Of a stretch of 64,000 nucleotides of DNA, positions 33,340 to 44,167 are shown piece after piece. Every line of letters starts with the position of its first letter. Position 1 is the stretch's first letter. This DNA comes from Adiantum capillus-veneris. Taxonomy: Eukaryota > Streptophyta > Polypodiopsida > Polypodiales > Pteridaceae. Position numbers and translations under genes: made by a program. The stretch lies in NCBI GenBank assembly GCA_014529385.2, contig CM043943.1, positions 155,653,092 through 155,717,091 on the forward strand. Direction: 5' to 3'. The notes beneath the pieces are model-generated. The model was not told the origin of the DNA and did not search any database. It saw nothing but the letters and a program-made list of their open reading frames with translations.

Positions 33340-33660
33340 CTTGCATCTTTCTTGGGCAATGATAGGAGTCGTCTATTAAGTTACAATCCATCAAACAAGG
33401 AGGTTGAGGTCCTATATAAAGGGATCCCATTCCTACGGGGGCTTGCTCTCAGCAAGGATAAGTCTTTTTTGTCTTTGCACAGAAACGACCACTTGCAAGT
33501 TATTTTAGTACTGGCTAAAGGGTCAAAAAGCTGGGACACTGGAGAATTTTATACCTCTACGAGGGCCTTCAAACATTGTCCGGGCAAATTGATGCTTATC
33601 ATTCCTTCTTTTGGCTACCAATCCTCTTGTTATGAATGCCAATATTTGCAACAATAACAT
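33340..33660 (+). pseudogene. Strictosidine synthase-like (SSL) pseudogene fragment
   Basis: 102 open codons begin DRSRLLSYNPSNKEVEVLYK, followed by GLALSKDKSFL and then a degraded strand. Strictosidine-synthase-like six-bladed propeller proteins typically read DxTGRLL-Y-P-TKEV-VL--G-xF-NG-ALS-D at this position. In another frame at about 33,570 comes GPSNIVRAN, which in the family follows the same region, so a frameshift lies between. Only one exon-sized piece is present, with no start, signal anchor or further blades. The family call is good; the gene is dead. Confidence 0.7.
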
Positions 33661-34470
33661 GATTCAGCAAATATAAGACTTTGCTATCTATTTAGCTTTT
33701 ATGCTACACAAATTCAATACACAAGTTTTTTTTTTTTTTTTGTTTTACCTGTTCCTAGTAGGCCCAACATTATGATCTCATGTCCATCCAACAATCCAAA
33801 GGCCTTGAACTTGTCGGCAAATACATTAACAAGATGCCAATCACACTCAAAGAAGATTGCATCTTATCAATTTTCCCATGACTATTTTTAGAATATTGAA
33901 TCTAGGGAATATATCATCTTTATACATTATCTCTCTTAAGCAAAGCAAGTTAGCATGCCTACTTCCAATGCCCACAATCAAGCATCCATGCTTACAAACA
34001 TCCACATTGGTGATAGACAAGTAGTTAGAAAGTCATAGCATTGTTGATAGGAAGAAAGTGATAGCATTTGAAGTATTAGATCTAACAATAAAGAGGTTGC
34101 AGATTATGCAAGAGTCTTTTCATTAATAACCTAATAAAAAATGTACATAAGAGCAAAAGACAAGGGGCGATCAACATGCTTTTGAATTTTTTTGTTGTGA
34201 TTGCTTGCTCATCTTCTTCTCTTATGGAGTTAGGGAGCTCAATCATGGCTTTGCATAATAATTAATTGACAAAAGTATGTATATATATATATATATATTT
34301 CACTAGATTGGGTGAGCAAACAAATTATGGTTGGGTGGGTCGGTTACAAAAGAGAGAAGACCATACAATGTATGCCAAATGTAGTCACAACAAAAGGAAT
34401 CATGTACATCTTCTAATAGATGATTGGTGTTAGTCAAGCTTCCATAGAATGGCGGGAATTATCTTCATGA
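33661..34470. other. Spacer without genes
   Basis: AT-rich sequence with a T run at 33,725-33,741 and a (TA)n tract at about 34,278-34,299. No coding signal seen. Confidence 0.6.
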
Positions 34471-34476
34471 TAGAAA

Positions 34477-35510
34477 TTACCCATGGCCAGCTAATAAGCC
34501 CGCCGAGTGAAGCACCGCACTCGTGGAGGCTATGTAATAAGCTGTCTTATGGTCAGAGAAGCCCAAATGGAGCTTGCGTGGACGGCGGCCTCCCAAGTGG
34601 GATGACATTTGGCCGAGCGAGTCCTCATAGAGGTAAATGGGTTGGGACACATGCTTATAGGCAGAGGCAAAGGCCGGGTACGTCAGGAGGTTGGGAACGG
34701 AGGGCACCACATCATGCTTGTTGACCACCCGGTAGCTCATGCCGCTGTCCATTACCACTCGCTTCTCAATGGCACTAGGGAAGGCCACCTCTCGGCACCA
34801 TTTGGCGCACAGCATGGCTAGAGCACCGCCCAAGCTTTGGCCCACGCACATCACGTTACGCACGTCGTGCGGCTGCATGCCCAGATTTTGTAGCACCAGG
34901 CACAAGTTTTGGGAGGGGATGCCAGCTGAAAGCCCCGGTGTGCTCGGATGGCTGTGGGTGAGGTGTGGATGGCCTTGTCGCTGGCGCCGTCATACAGCTT
35001 CACAGGCTCTTGGCCCTCTGCCAAATCCGTGAGCACGTCTGCGAACCCCGTGCTCCACTCGGTAGGCTCCATCCCTCGGAAGGCCATCACCACGCTCTCA
35101 TCGTCCAGAATACTGACGTGCACCTCCGTGTCCGTCCGGCCCATCACGCCCCCGAAGAGATGCGTGGTGTCGATGACATTGTGGATGAGCTGGCTACGCT
35201 CCACCATCTCAAACTGGTCTTTCATGCTGGAGCTCTTGTAGGCGGCCTCTGCCATCTCTATGAATGGCAGGATTTCTTCCAGCACCTCCGCCGCATCCTC
35301 CCCAATATCCTCAACGTCCTCGACTGCAGCTTGATCGACGACGTCGAGCTCGCCATCGGAGTCGTAGGCCGCTGTGTGCTCCGGAGAGAGAGGTGGGCAT
35401 TCGCGTGCATGATGATATGCGTCCTGATCGTTAGATACAATATCAGTATGAAGAGCTACTCCAGTGTTATTCAACCTCACCGGCTCTGCTGGTTTTAGCA
35501 ATGGCCTCAT
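34477..35510 (-). CDS. Class 3 (fungal-type) triacylglycerol lipase, one frameshift, 5' region interrupted by Copia
   Basis: An alpha/beta hydrolase of the plant lipase-3 family, which cleaves acyl esters of glycerolipids. From the ATG at 35,510 the first 220 codons include a VVMAFRGMEPTEWSTGFADV stretch (family FRGTxxxxWxxxDl) and HRGFQLAS. The frame then changes by one base near 34,905-34,935 into NLCLVLQNLGMQPHDVRNV. VGQSLGGALA follows, holding the nucleophilic serine in GxSxG (34,827-34,850). Next come VVNKHDVVPSVP (catalytic Asp) and SDHKTAYYIAS (catalytic His), and the stop at 34,477. All three catalytic residues remain. The single frameshift may be a true mutation or a base error. A Copia element sits 8 bp before the ATG, with promoter-like DNA beyond it. 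Confidence 0.8.
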
Positions 35511-35513
35511 GAA

Positions 35514-35518
35514 CAGTG
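35514..35518. repeat. Target-site duplication CAGTG, left copy
   Basis: CAGTG at 35,514-35,518 is repeated at 40,066-40,070, just outside the two LTR ends of the Copia insertion. Confidence 0.95.
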
Positions 35519-35865
35519 TGTGAGAACTTAGAGATTAACTTAAATGTGATTAATATCACTATTACTTAATATGCTAATGTCAAGACATAAGAGAGTGCAA
35601 GATAGAAATAGAGCAATGACAATAGATTGCACTTGAATGGAGAGTGAAGACCTTGTTACAAATGAGGGCAGCTAATGGGATTTATATACAAGTTGAGGAA
35701 GTGAGGATTATCCATCACATGTGAGTTATAGGTAGGTGGGAATAGAGACATGTTGAGACTTCCATAGGTAAAAGGGGTCCATGTGGGAATTAGGTGTAAG
35801 GACTTTGGGAAAAGAGGTAGGTGGAAAGAAGTCCACACTTATTAAAATCATAAGTTACTTTTACA
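35519..35865 (-). repeat. Copia 3' LTR (347 bp)
   Basis: Begins TGTGAGAAC and ends TTTTACA on the plus strand (TG...CA on both strands). Matches 39,719-40,065 with two substitutions. Confidence 0.96.
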
Positions 35866-35912
35866 TCCCCCCTTAAGGGTGGACTTCTCGTTGTAGCACA
35901 TTGGGATTGATG

Positions 35913-35985
35913 AACAAAAAAAACTTTGTGAAGTAGCCATGTCGTAGATACAAAAAAGCTTTGTGAAGTAGCCATGTCGTAGATA
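35913..35985. repeat. ~35-bp direct repeat near the Copia 3' end
   Basis: CTTTGTGAAGTAGCCATGTC followed by GTAGATAC occurs twice in succession, beginning at about 35,921 and 35,957, inside the element between RT relic and LTR. Confidence 0.85.
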
Positions 35986-36031
35986 CATGCTATCCCCCCT
36001 CAATGAGAAGTTCATCCAGTAGGGATCAAAC

Positions 36032-36601
36032 TCAAATTACGAGATGAGGTGTGAGAGATGCAGTCAATCGCTTGCAGAGCATGTACTCCGATGTGCCAAG
36101 AAGAGGAATGTCATCTGATGCGCCTAAGATAGCCATGCCTTTAGAGATTTGCCATATGTAGATATTGTAGTCTGCCATAAGACGTTCCCAGCCACATTTG
36201 AGCAAGTAGTGGTGCATGCGGATGTACCACTCTTGTGCATATTGTTTTAAGCCATAAATGGGCTTATGCAATTTACATACATAATTAGGGTGGTCAGGGT
36301 CTTCAAAATGAGGAGGTTGTAGCATATAGATGAGCTCTTGGAGCAAGCCATGTAAGAAGGCAGTTTTTATATCAAGATGATGTAAAAGAAGATTAAACTT
36401 AGCAGCAAGTGCAATAAAAAGCCAAAATGCAGTCATACCCAGTACTGGCGAATAGGTGTCGAAGTAATCCACACCTTGTTGTTGAGTGAAGCCGCAAGCG
36501 ACAAGGCGTGCCTTGTAGCGATAAACTGAGCCGTTGGGGTGGTATTTCTTCTTTAATAGCCATTTGCAAGAGACAATGTTATGATTCTTAGGAGGTGGCA
36601 C
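36032..36601 (-). pseudogene. Copia reverse transcriptase, truncated after the catalytic motif
   Basis: Contains KWLLKKKYHPNGSVYRYKAR, VACGFTQQQGVDYFDTYSPV, HHLDIKTAFLHGLLQELIYM and KPIYGLKQYAQEWY, the usual Copia RT order. The catalytic strand that should read YVDD reads ASDD (AILGASDDIPLLG). The protein then stops about 30 residues later at 36,032. The rest of RT and the whole of RNase H are deleted, and the sequence passes directly to the 3' polypurine region. A TAA separates this part from the integrase frame at 36,629. Confidence 0.93.
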
Positions 36602-36631
36602 AAGCTCCCAAGTGTTAGCTTCTTTGAGGGC

Positions 36632-38113
36632 TTAGAGTTCATCCAATATGGCAGCATGCCACTCCTTGCTCTCACTAGAAGCGAGGGCATCGAGAACAGA
36701 GAGGGGAAGGGCATCTTCAAGAGGCTTTGGTGGATGTTCAAGAATCATTTCATCAATGAGGACAACAGAGAAATTGGTGGCTTCATAGATCTCGTGAAGA
36801 GAGTGGGTGCGACCATGTGAGCTAGAGGCGGCTTGGTCCAAGTGTATAGCCGAAGTGTGTTGCGATGGCGAGGTGGCAGAAGTAGAGCTATGAGGCTCGA
36901 ATTCGTCGACATCTTCTGGGATGGGAGTAACTGGCAAGGTTTCGTGGGAGTTGTGGAAAAAAGGTGAGACCGGTAGCGAAGGTGATGGGAGCTCACGAGG
37001 TGGAGCACCGAGTGTCTGCGGTGTGATGGAAGTAGCGGTAGTCGGGACGGACGGTGTTGGTGATGGTGTCAACTGTGAGGAGATGGGTGCAAGCGGTGGT
37101 GCAGGAGTGTTGCCGATTGGCTGTGCATGAGAATGCGAGACACGAGGAGGTGGATGGGCGATGAGGAAAGGCCTTTGGATGGTGAAGGGAGGCTCAAGAT
37201 TGTGCCTAGAAGGGTGGGAAATTTGCATGGGTGTGTGTGTGGGTGAGGCCGTCAACAAAGATTGATGAGAAGATTTGCCTGAGATGATGAATTCTTCATC
37301 AAAGATGACGGTACGGGCAAAGATAAACTTGTGATGGTCTGGGATATAGAGGCGGTATGCCTTGATGCCAAAGCGATCACCATAGCCGACAAAAGTTGTG
37401 CGTTGAGCACGTGGTGATAGTTTTGATAAAGGTTGCGTCACAAGTGGGTATGCAATGCTTCCAAAGATGCGAAGGTGGCCAAGATGAGGTGGGTGACCGT
37501 GCCAGAGGGTGTAGGGTGTAGTAGTAGGATTGCGGGTGGATGGAATGCGGTTTTGAATGTAGCATGTAGTGGCGGTAGCTTCTTCCCAATAGGTGTCTGG
37601 GAGGCTAGCTTGAAGAAGCATGGCATGAGCAGCTTCAAATAGTGTGCGATTCTTGCGCTCAGCACGACCGTTTTGTTGTGGGTGGTCAGTGATGGAGAAT
37701 TCATGTCGAATACCAGCAAAAAGACATAGATCTTTGAATGCATGAGAAGTGTATTCCCCACCATGATCTGTGCGGAGAGTTTTAATATGACAGCCATGTT
37801 TAGTTTCAACTAATTCCTTGAATGTGCAAAAATGAGAGAAGGTTGAGGATTTCTCGGCCATGTAGTAAGTAGTTGTGTATTTTGAGAAATCGTCTATAAA
37901 AGTAAGCATATACTTATTGCTAGTGAGGGAGTTGACGGGCAATGGGCCACAAACATCAGAGTGGATGAGGTCGAGAGGTGCAGTGGCTCGTGATGATGAA
38001 GTGGGGAATGGGACATGATGTGCTTTAGAAAGAATGCAGCCCTCACAAAGTGTGATGTGAGTGAGGTGCTTGGGAAGACCTAGTGCAAGTTGGCGATGAG
38101 TGAGTTGGTGCAA
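36632..38113 (-). pseudogene. Copia integrase with C-terminal linker
   Basis: Starts in the GAG-pre-integrase finger (MHQLTHRQLALGLP, then LCEGCILSKAHH). The core follows: LDLIHSDVCGPLPV (catalytic Asp), LRTDHGGEYTSHAF (second Asp) and HPQQNGRAERKNRTLFEAAH (catalytic Glu in NGRAER). GHLRIFGSIAYP and VGYGDRFGIKAYRLY follow, then a long Pro/Ser/Thr-rich linker to the RT start. All three catalytic acids are present, so this 493-codon stretch is the healthiest part of the element. Confidence 0.95.
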
Positions 38114-38146
38114 AATATGTTGACAAATATGTCCTAGTCTATAATG

Positions 38147-38605
38147 TCATTTGAGTGTGTTTTCTTGTGTTTTTATGGATGATGCAGATGCATGTGCAGG
38201 CGATGAGTCACCCAATGGATAAAGACACCCAGTTTTGGGGACCAAAAATGTGACATACTGACCATCTTTGTTTAGTGCCGAAATGTGGCAGCCTTCTTGC
38301 ACGAATTTGATGATGATGCCATTGTCGGTTAGCTCGCTGACAGAGATGAGATTTTTCTTGAGACCAGGGACATAATATACGTGAGAAATAGTGGTGTGTA
38401 GGCCATTAGGTAGGTTAATGACAACATCTCCATAGGCTTTGGCGAGCTGGATGCTGTTATCACCGAGGCATACTTCTAGAGGGTGTTCTAGATAAGTGAT
38501 GTTGGATAGCCAGTGTAGGTGATATGTCATATGATGGGTGGCGCCCGTATGAAGAAGCCAGATATTGGGATATGAAGTAGCTATAGTGGTGGCATATAGT
38601 TGCAA
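38147..38605 (-). pseudogene. Copia protease region
   Basis: Reads NIWLLHTGATHHMT, where Copia proteases have WxxDSGAT/DTGAT. The catalytic aspartate is histidine here, so processing activity would be lost. It is followed by SVSELTDNGIIIKFV and a short stretch to the GAG-pre-integrase. Separated by stops from both neighbours. Confidence 0.9.
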
Positions 38606-38758
38606 AGGATAAGATGGGCTATCATAAGTAGATATGTCAGCATAATGAGATTGACCATAAATAAAAGGAGATGGTTGGCCATGGCGTGTCCCCCCTTCAG
38701 AGTAAGAAGGATATAGATTAGGGTGAGAGATAGGAGGATTACCTTGATAGCGTGGTTG

Positions 38759-39643
38759 TCAACAGTCCTTTGTGAGGTGTCCAAAGCGATGACAATTGGC
38801 GCATTGCTTTGAATTTTGGTGATTGTGGTGGCTTTGAAATTGCGACTTTCTTCTAGAATTATTGTGTTGTCGAGGAGGGCTCGAATGTTGAGGCTTCTTG
38901 CCGTTGTAAGGGCGTGAGTTTCTTGTCATAGTGACAAGTGCCGTGGACTTCTGCGAGCTGCTAGTGTGGTCGCGAAGCGTTTCCTCCTGATGGATCTTGG
39001 CTACAAGATTTTGTAGTTGCAAGTTAGCCGTGGTGGCTTGTGTAGTGATAAAGGCTCTCCATGATGCAGGTAGAGAAGCCAATAAGAGCATACTTTGAAG
39101 CTCTTCAGGGATGGCAAGCTCTGACATAAGTACTTCATCTAGAAGTATTTGCCACGTCTCCAAAAACTTGGAGGATGACTGACCCTCTTGCATGGTAGTG
39201 TTTACCAATTTCTTGATCAGGGAAACTTGGTAGACGAGGTCAGTGTGCTCGTAGTTCTTCTCGAAGAACTTCCAAATGGCGCTAGCAGTAGTTAGCTTTT
39301 TCACCATTTGGACTTGCTGATCTTGGCAATGGAGAATGAGCTCCATCATGGCACTATTGTTTCTACTATGCCAAGTATTATAGGTGTCGATGAAGAATGT
39401 TGAATCTTTGTCTTCGAGGTCTTCGGGGTGGTCAGGTTGCTCTTCGACTCTTGACGTGACGTCCCAAAGTTGCAGCTGCGTGAGGTAGAGTTCCATCCGA
39501 ATCTTCCACACTTGGTAGTTAGTGCCATTAAGCTTGTCGATAATGTAGCGGGGCTTGTAGGTGGATGCGGAAGATGAAGAAGCTAAATCGGCCATCTTTC
39601 GAGGTTCCGGATTCCTTGAAAAGAATGGAGACTGAGGCTTCAA
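38759..39643 (-). pseudogene. Copia Gag (UBN2 type) with zinc knuckle
   Basis: Begins near the 5' LTR. MADLASSSSASTYKPRYIID, then LNGTNYQVWKIRMELYL is the standard Gag opening, and the annotated first Met (39,643) may be 16 codons upstream of the real one. The UBN2 domain follows (AMMELILHCQDQQVQMVKKL, TMQEGQSSSKFLETW, LLLASLPASWRAF). A basic region and CCHC knuckle (CANCHRFGHLTKDC) end at a TGA, probably a former TGG, because homologous wording continues. Confidence 0.93.
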
Positions 39644-39705
39644 GTGTGGGCTAGACAGATGGAATATTCTTAGCGCTAATTAAAAAAATTAATCTTAAGC
39701 TCTAT

Positions 39706-39718
39706 CGCTCTGAAACCA
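39706..39718 (-). promoter_or_regulatory. Copia primer-binding site (initiator-Met tRNA)
   Basis: Minus strand TGGTTTCAGAGCG immediately follows the 5' LTR end. It differs from the usual TGGTATCAGAGC by one base. Confidence 0.85.
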
Positions 39719-40065
39719 TGTGAGAACTTAGAGATTAACTTAAATGTGATTAATATCACTATTACTTAATATGCTAATGTCAAGACATAAGAGAGTGCAA
39801 GATAGAAATAGAGCAATGACAATAGATTGCACTTGAATGGAGAGTCAAGACCTTGTTACAAATGAGGGCAGCTAATGGGATTTATATACAAGTTGAGGGA
39901 GTGAGGATTATCCATCACATGTGAGTTATAGGTAGGTGGGAATAGAGACATGTTGAGACTTCCATAGGTAAAAGGGGTCCATGTGGGAATTAGGTGTAAG
40001 GACTTTGGGAAAAGAGGTAGGTGGAAAGAAGTCCACACTTATTAAAATCATAAGTTACTTTTACA
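39719..40065 (-). repeat. Copia 5' LTR (347 bp)
   Basis: Upstream LTR for the minus-strand element; same ends as its partner. Bordered outside by target duplication CAGTG. Confidence 0.96.
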
Positions 40066-40330
40066 CAGTGCAGGCGGAGGAGATTTGCTACAAATTATTA
40101 GCAAGGAGTTGAGGAAATTTTGTAGTAGTACAACTAATTAACAGCTAGCTACGTTTGATTAGCAGGCCGGAGAGAAGATTGATCTGTGCAGGCGCTACAG
40201 TTAACAACTCGCTACGTACGTCTAATTAAAGCTTATTTGGATTGGGACGCTGCTGCTGCTGCAGACGCCCACTCCTCCTTATATAGCAGTAGAATATTAT
40301 AGTAAGGCTTGGTCTTCCTCTGCACGTAGG
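40066..40330 (-). promoter_or_regulatory. Probable lipase promoter and 5' leader, detached from the gene
   Basis: TATATAAG on the minus strand (40,278-40,285), with CTGC repeats just inside it, lies about 215 bases before the target duplication. Removing the Copia element would place this TATA box about 220 bases upstream of the lipase ATG, a normal plant distance. Assignment to the lipase is inferred from position. Confidence 0.55.
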
Positions 40331-40860
40331 AATACTCTTCCAACTTCAATGTTGGCATGTTTATTAATTAGATGAATTAATTAGTCCTGGCTGACCCTGT
40401 ATTGTATTGAAGGGGCTTCTGCCGCAACGTTCTCACGTAGGCGCAGGGGAAGATACAAGCTGCACGCTGTTCGCTAATCCGACACGTCCGATGCCCGTTT
40501 GAAATCGGTCGACCAGAACTGAGCTCAAGCGCGTTCAGATCGGTATACTTGTCTCGGCCCTCGTATAATCAGTCTTGGTTGACTTTGTAATACGACTTGA
40601 ATCTTGACCTTATACGATTCCTTTTAAATTAATTTATCCTATCATAATATATATCACTAGTCACTATAAAATCACACACGGCAGCAAAAAAAAATCCCAT
40701 TTAGAAGAAATCATGCACCACGAGCAAACATAATTTTCTCATGTGAGAGAAAAATTCTTCCTAGTGAAATACTCACATGTGTAAAACAGGTTCTGCTCTT
40801 GCCATGTGAGAGAAAAATTCACCCCTTTGAAAAATGCTACGATATGTACACTCACTCATT
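40331..40860. other. Upstream spacer
   Basis: No coding signal. Contains a duplicated CATGTGAGAGAAAAATTC word (about 40,740 and 40,805). Confidence 0.5.
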
Positions 40861-41195
40861 TAAATGACCCACCACCCAAAAATGCTTCTCCGAATTTCAT
40901 GTCTATACTTTGACGTTCGCTCGGCCATGAGACTAAGTGACCCATATTAAATGCGGGTTGGAGTAATGGGATCAACGATCGGGTCTGCAGGGCGGGATCT
41001 CGAGGCGCAATAAACCTGGCCGCGGGAAAAACGAGGCATGTCGGCAAAAAGGCAAGGCGTATTAAACATGGCCAACGAGAAAAATGAGGCGTGACGGGGC
41101 GATTTGAACCCGAGACTGACCATCCGGGTTTAGGGACACATAGGCTAACCACCTCACCCGCGCATGCATTGTGTACCCACAATCGTTTTTACAAC
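40860..41195 (-). mobile_element. Possible tRNA-derived SINE
   Basis: On the minus strand, GGTGAGGTGGTTAGCCTATG (A-box-like) near 41,160 is followed about 35 bases later by CGGGTTCAAATCGCCCCGTC (B box GGTTCAAATC, about 41,102-41,118). That is the spacing of a tRNA-type polymerase III promoter. It does not fold as a clean tRNA: there is no acceptor-stem match and the anticodon arm is too long. About 240 bases of non-tRNA sequence follow, including a 46-base imperfect duplication (ACGAGGCATGTCGG / TGAGGCGTGACGG). A SINE head fits better than a tRNA gene. No target duplication was found. Confidence 0.4.
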
Positions 41196-41331
41196 ATTAT
41201 ATTATAAGTTAACATGCATTTTCCAGGCTGTCCAGGTTTAGTGCCCATCCAGGTTTAGTTTTTTATTTGACTGTTGCGGCTGCGATCTCCTCTGCTTTCG
41301 CGCGTGAGCTTCTCCGCCTTTGATCCCCTTG

Positions 41332-41356
41332 CCCCCCCCCCCCCCCCCCCCCCCCC
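41332..41356. repeat. Poly(C) run of 25
   Basis: Uninterrupted homopolymer C, long for plant DNA. Length may be unreliable in any assembly. Confidence 0.97.
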
Positions 41357-42584
41357 TTCTCTCTCTTAAATATGGGTGTTACTTAGTCCTGAGGTTCCCC
41401 TGGCCTTGCAAAAAAGGTCATGACATCTATGGCCTAAGGTTGTCATTACACTCAATAAGGAACTCACCTACATCCGTGAGATTGTCATACATCATTTACA
41501 GCTATGACTTGAGTATTATGCAATGATATACTCCAGCCCAATGTTAGAAAAAAACCGGGTCCAGTGTATTTTAACCGGCTGAAATCCTAAAATCATGGTT
41601 AGATTTTGAGCTTGCCTTGAAGAAAACTGGGAAATTGTTACAAATTTTAGTATAATTACCGGCAAAAGGTTCAAAATTTATGAAGTTGGAGACATTTGGG
41701 TAGCTACCGTTCAAAGAAGAGCCTTTTTTTTTATGTTCCTTTTTCAATAGCCCTTGGGTGAGGCATTCCCTTTTGAAGCTTCCCATATCCATTAAGATAA
41801 CCTATGGGTTCTTTTTGGGTGGAGAGCCACATACCCTCATTATGCGATACGACTTTAGTGGCAATCTACTAGAGGTACTCAAAGTCAATTAGACTGGAAA
41901 ACTTGTGAAGCTTTTTAGTGAGGTTGAGGAGAGAGATGGTGAACTTTGGCTCGATTCTGTGTTCATGCCATACGTGGCTGTGTATTCCGGATAGGCTTTG
42001 TTTGTGTTTATGGAGTGAGGAGAGGCCTTGGCACCAATGGCCATGGGCTTATTTGCTAGCACCATCACTCATCAACTTGTACATTGGCTACCTATGGGCA
42101 TGTGTGTGCGCAAAGGCATGCTGCATGTGGATGTATGCTCAATTATACCATTTTTTTGGAATGACATATTAACAAGTTCACCATTAGAAAAAAAAAATGA
42201 GAGAGAGAGAGAGAGGGAGAGAGGGAGTGAGACATACACACACACACACACACATAAATACATACCATATATTGTCATAAGATACTTATTTTAATAATTA
42301 TTAAGTAAAAAAAAAACCTGTTTTGACCTTATTGAAAATGGGAAATTAGGAAGATGACTCAAAAAGTTATAAGATAATTATTAGACCTTAGGAAGCTTAT
42401 AAGGAAGCTATCTCCGTGCACTAACATTAGAAGAGTTCTTCAGTGGAATAGGAGTCCACCAATGGCTGTGCACTCACTCACATAGAGGGAAAATAACATT
42501 GGACGAGGATACCTTAGCCCATTTGTAGAAGTTATAGGGCCAAAAACGTTTTTGGAGCTTCTAGGTTTTGTCCTTCTCTGCTTG
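41357..42584. other. Spacer without genes
   Basis: Contains GA and CA tracts (42,199-42,225 and 42,236-42,254). No coding signal seen. Confidence 0.55.
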
Positions 42585-42649
42585 TTGAGGAGTTTAAAAA
42601 GCATAAAAGACCACCAGATCTTAGCAACCAACAAATCCAAGCATTGCTT

Positions 42650-42689
<40 letters not shown>

Positions 42690-43433
42690 CCTCCAAAGAG
42701 CATGAAGGCCACAAAATGGTAATACCACAAGGTCATCTTCCTCTCACTCATAATCTCATATAGTTTGGAATAAAAGAGAAGTAAAATTTCCATAGGCTAA
42801 GTAATTAATATAAAAAGACAAGCATGCTTCCTTTCCCAATCATTCTCACCAAATTTTCCACAGAATAAATAAAGAGAAATGAAGAAGTGAGAACCCAACG
42901 TTAATGAAATCTTTTGTTTAGAATTTCTTGCATCAAGTATTGAATGCCTATAGAAGGAGGGACTCATCCATAGGCTAAGTAAATAATACAAAACGACACG
43001 CATAATTCCTTTCCCAATCATTCTCACCAACTTTTCCATAGAAAAAATCAAAAGAAATCAAAAAGTGAGAAGGGGAAACTCCCCTGCACCGAATGTTAAT
43101 GAAATATTCTGTTTATGATTTCTTGCATCAAGTATTGAATGTCTATAGTCCAATTACTTAATAAGAGAAAGAGGGACTCATCCTCATAAGCTGAAGCCAT
43201 GAAGCAAAGTCCAATTACTTAATAAGAGAAAGAGGGACTCATCCTCATAAGCTGAAGCCATGAAGCAAAGTCCACATTGAGCAAGGATGGGAGACCGAAT
43301 GGTTCGCTAGAAAAGACATGATGCCTACATGGGGGAGGGACTCATCCTCATAAGCTGAAGCCATGAAGCAAAGTCCACATTGAGCAAGGATGGGAGACTG
43401 AATGGTTCGCTAGAAAAGACATGATGCCTACAT

Positions 43434-43471
<38 letters not shown>

Positions 43472-44133
43472 TTGAAATACCCAAATAATCATGCCACCCA
43501 CTCCTTATGTGGTAGGGGAGTATCCCACCATGATAGTGCACAACTAAGGAAATTCCCAAGTATCCCAAGGGTAAAATATCAACAAAAAACAAATTAACCA
43601 TCAAATTTGACTCGTGAATTGTTAGAGACTAGAGGCTGTGTCAGGCTTATTGCATTGCACATTCACACATTATAACATTAAAACCATGCACATAATTCAA
43701 AGAGATACCACAATTAAGACTGACAACTTGATGAGGATTTCCTTGGAGTGGTTCCCCCTGCAAGAAGTCTTTGTATTACAATTCTCTCTCAAAGAGAGCT
43801 TTGATTACAACACAGCTTGTGCTCTTGCCGAGCTTTCCTTGAACCAAGAAAATGGTGTTTGTGAAGATTCTATAGTGCAACCCTCCTTCCCAAGCTCTGA
43901 ACACCTTAGCAAGGAGAAAGAACTACAGGTTAAGAGGTAGATGAGGGTGAAAGAAGTATTTTTCAAGCAAGAGGAATAGTAATTTGTATATGATTACTCC
44001 ATGAGAAAGCTCTTAACATATCTTAGCATAATAGAAGAAGATGACGAGAAGAAGAAGAATATCTTTTAGTTGCTTGGATTTGCATCCATAGCCAAGCTTT
44101 TGACCTTAGAGTCTATCTCTAGAGCTCCTATTG

Positions 44134-44167
<34 letters not shown>

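Larger units (their letters stand above)
35519..40065 (-). mobile_element. Complete Ty1/Copia retrotransposon (4,547 bp) with decayed coding region
   Basis: Two direct 347-bp LTRs, perfect 5-bp target duplication, primer-binding site TGGTTTCAGAGC (near-match to the initiator-Met site) beside the 5' LTR and polypurine tract AAGGGGGGA beside the 3' LTR. The element is on the minus strand. Two LTR differences were seen (35,647 G versus 39,847 C; 35,698 A versus 39,898 G), so insertion is recent. The pol region is broken by stops and lacks the RT C-terminus and RNase H, so it must have moved with help from a complete relative, or decayed before its last copying. Confidence 0.95.

Noticed and set aside
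34449-35498. Several plus-strand frames opposite the lipase
   Set aside because: They are antisense shadows of a GC-rich gene. Only the minus strand shows lipase catalytic motifs.
41085-41170. tRNA gene on the minus strand
   Set aside because: A- and B-box-like motifs are present, but the acceptor stem does not pair and the anticodon region is not credible. A SINE head fits better.
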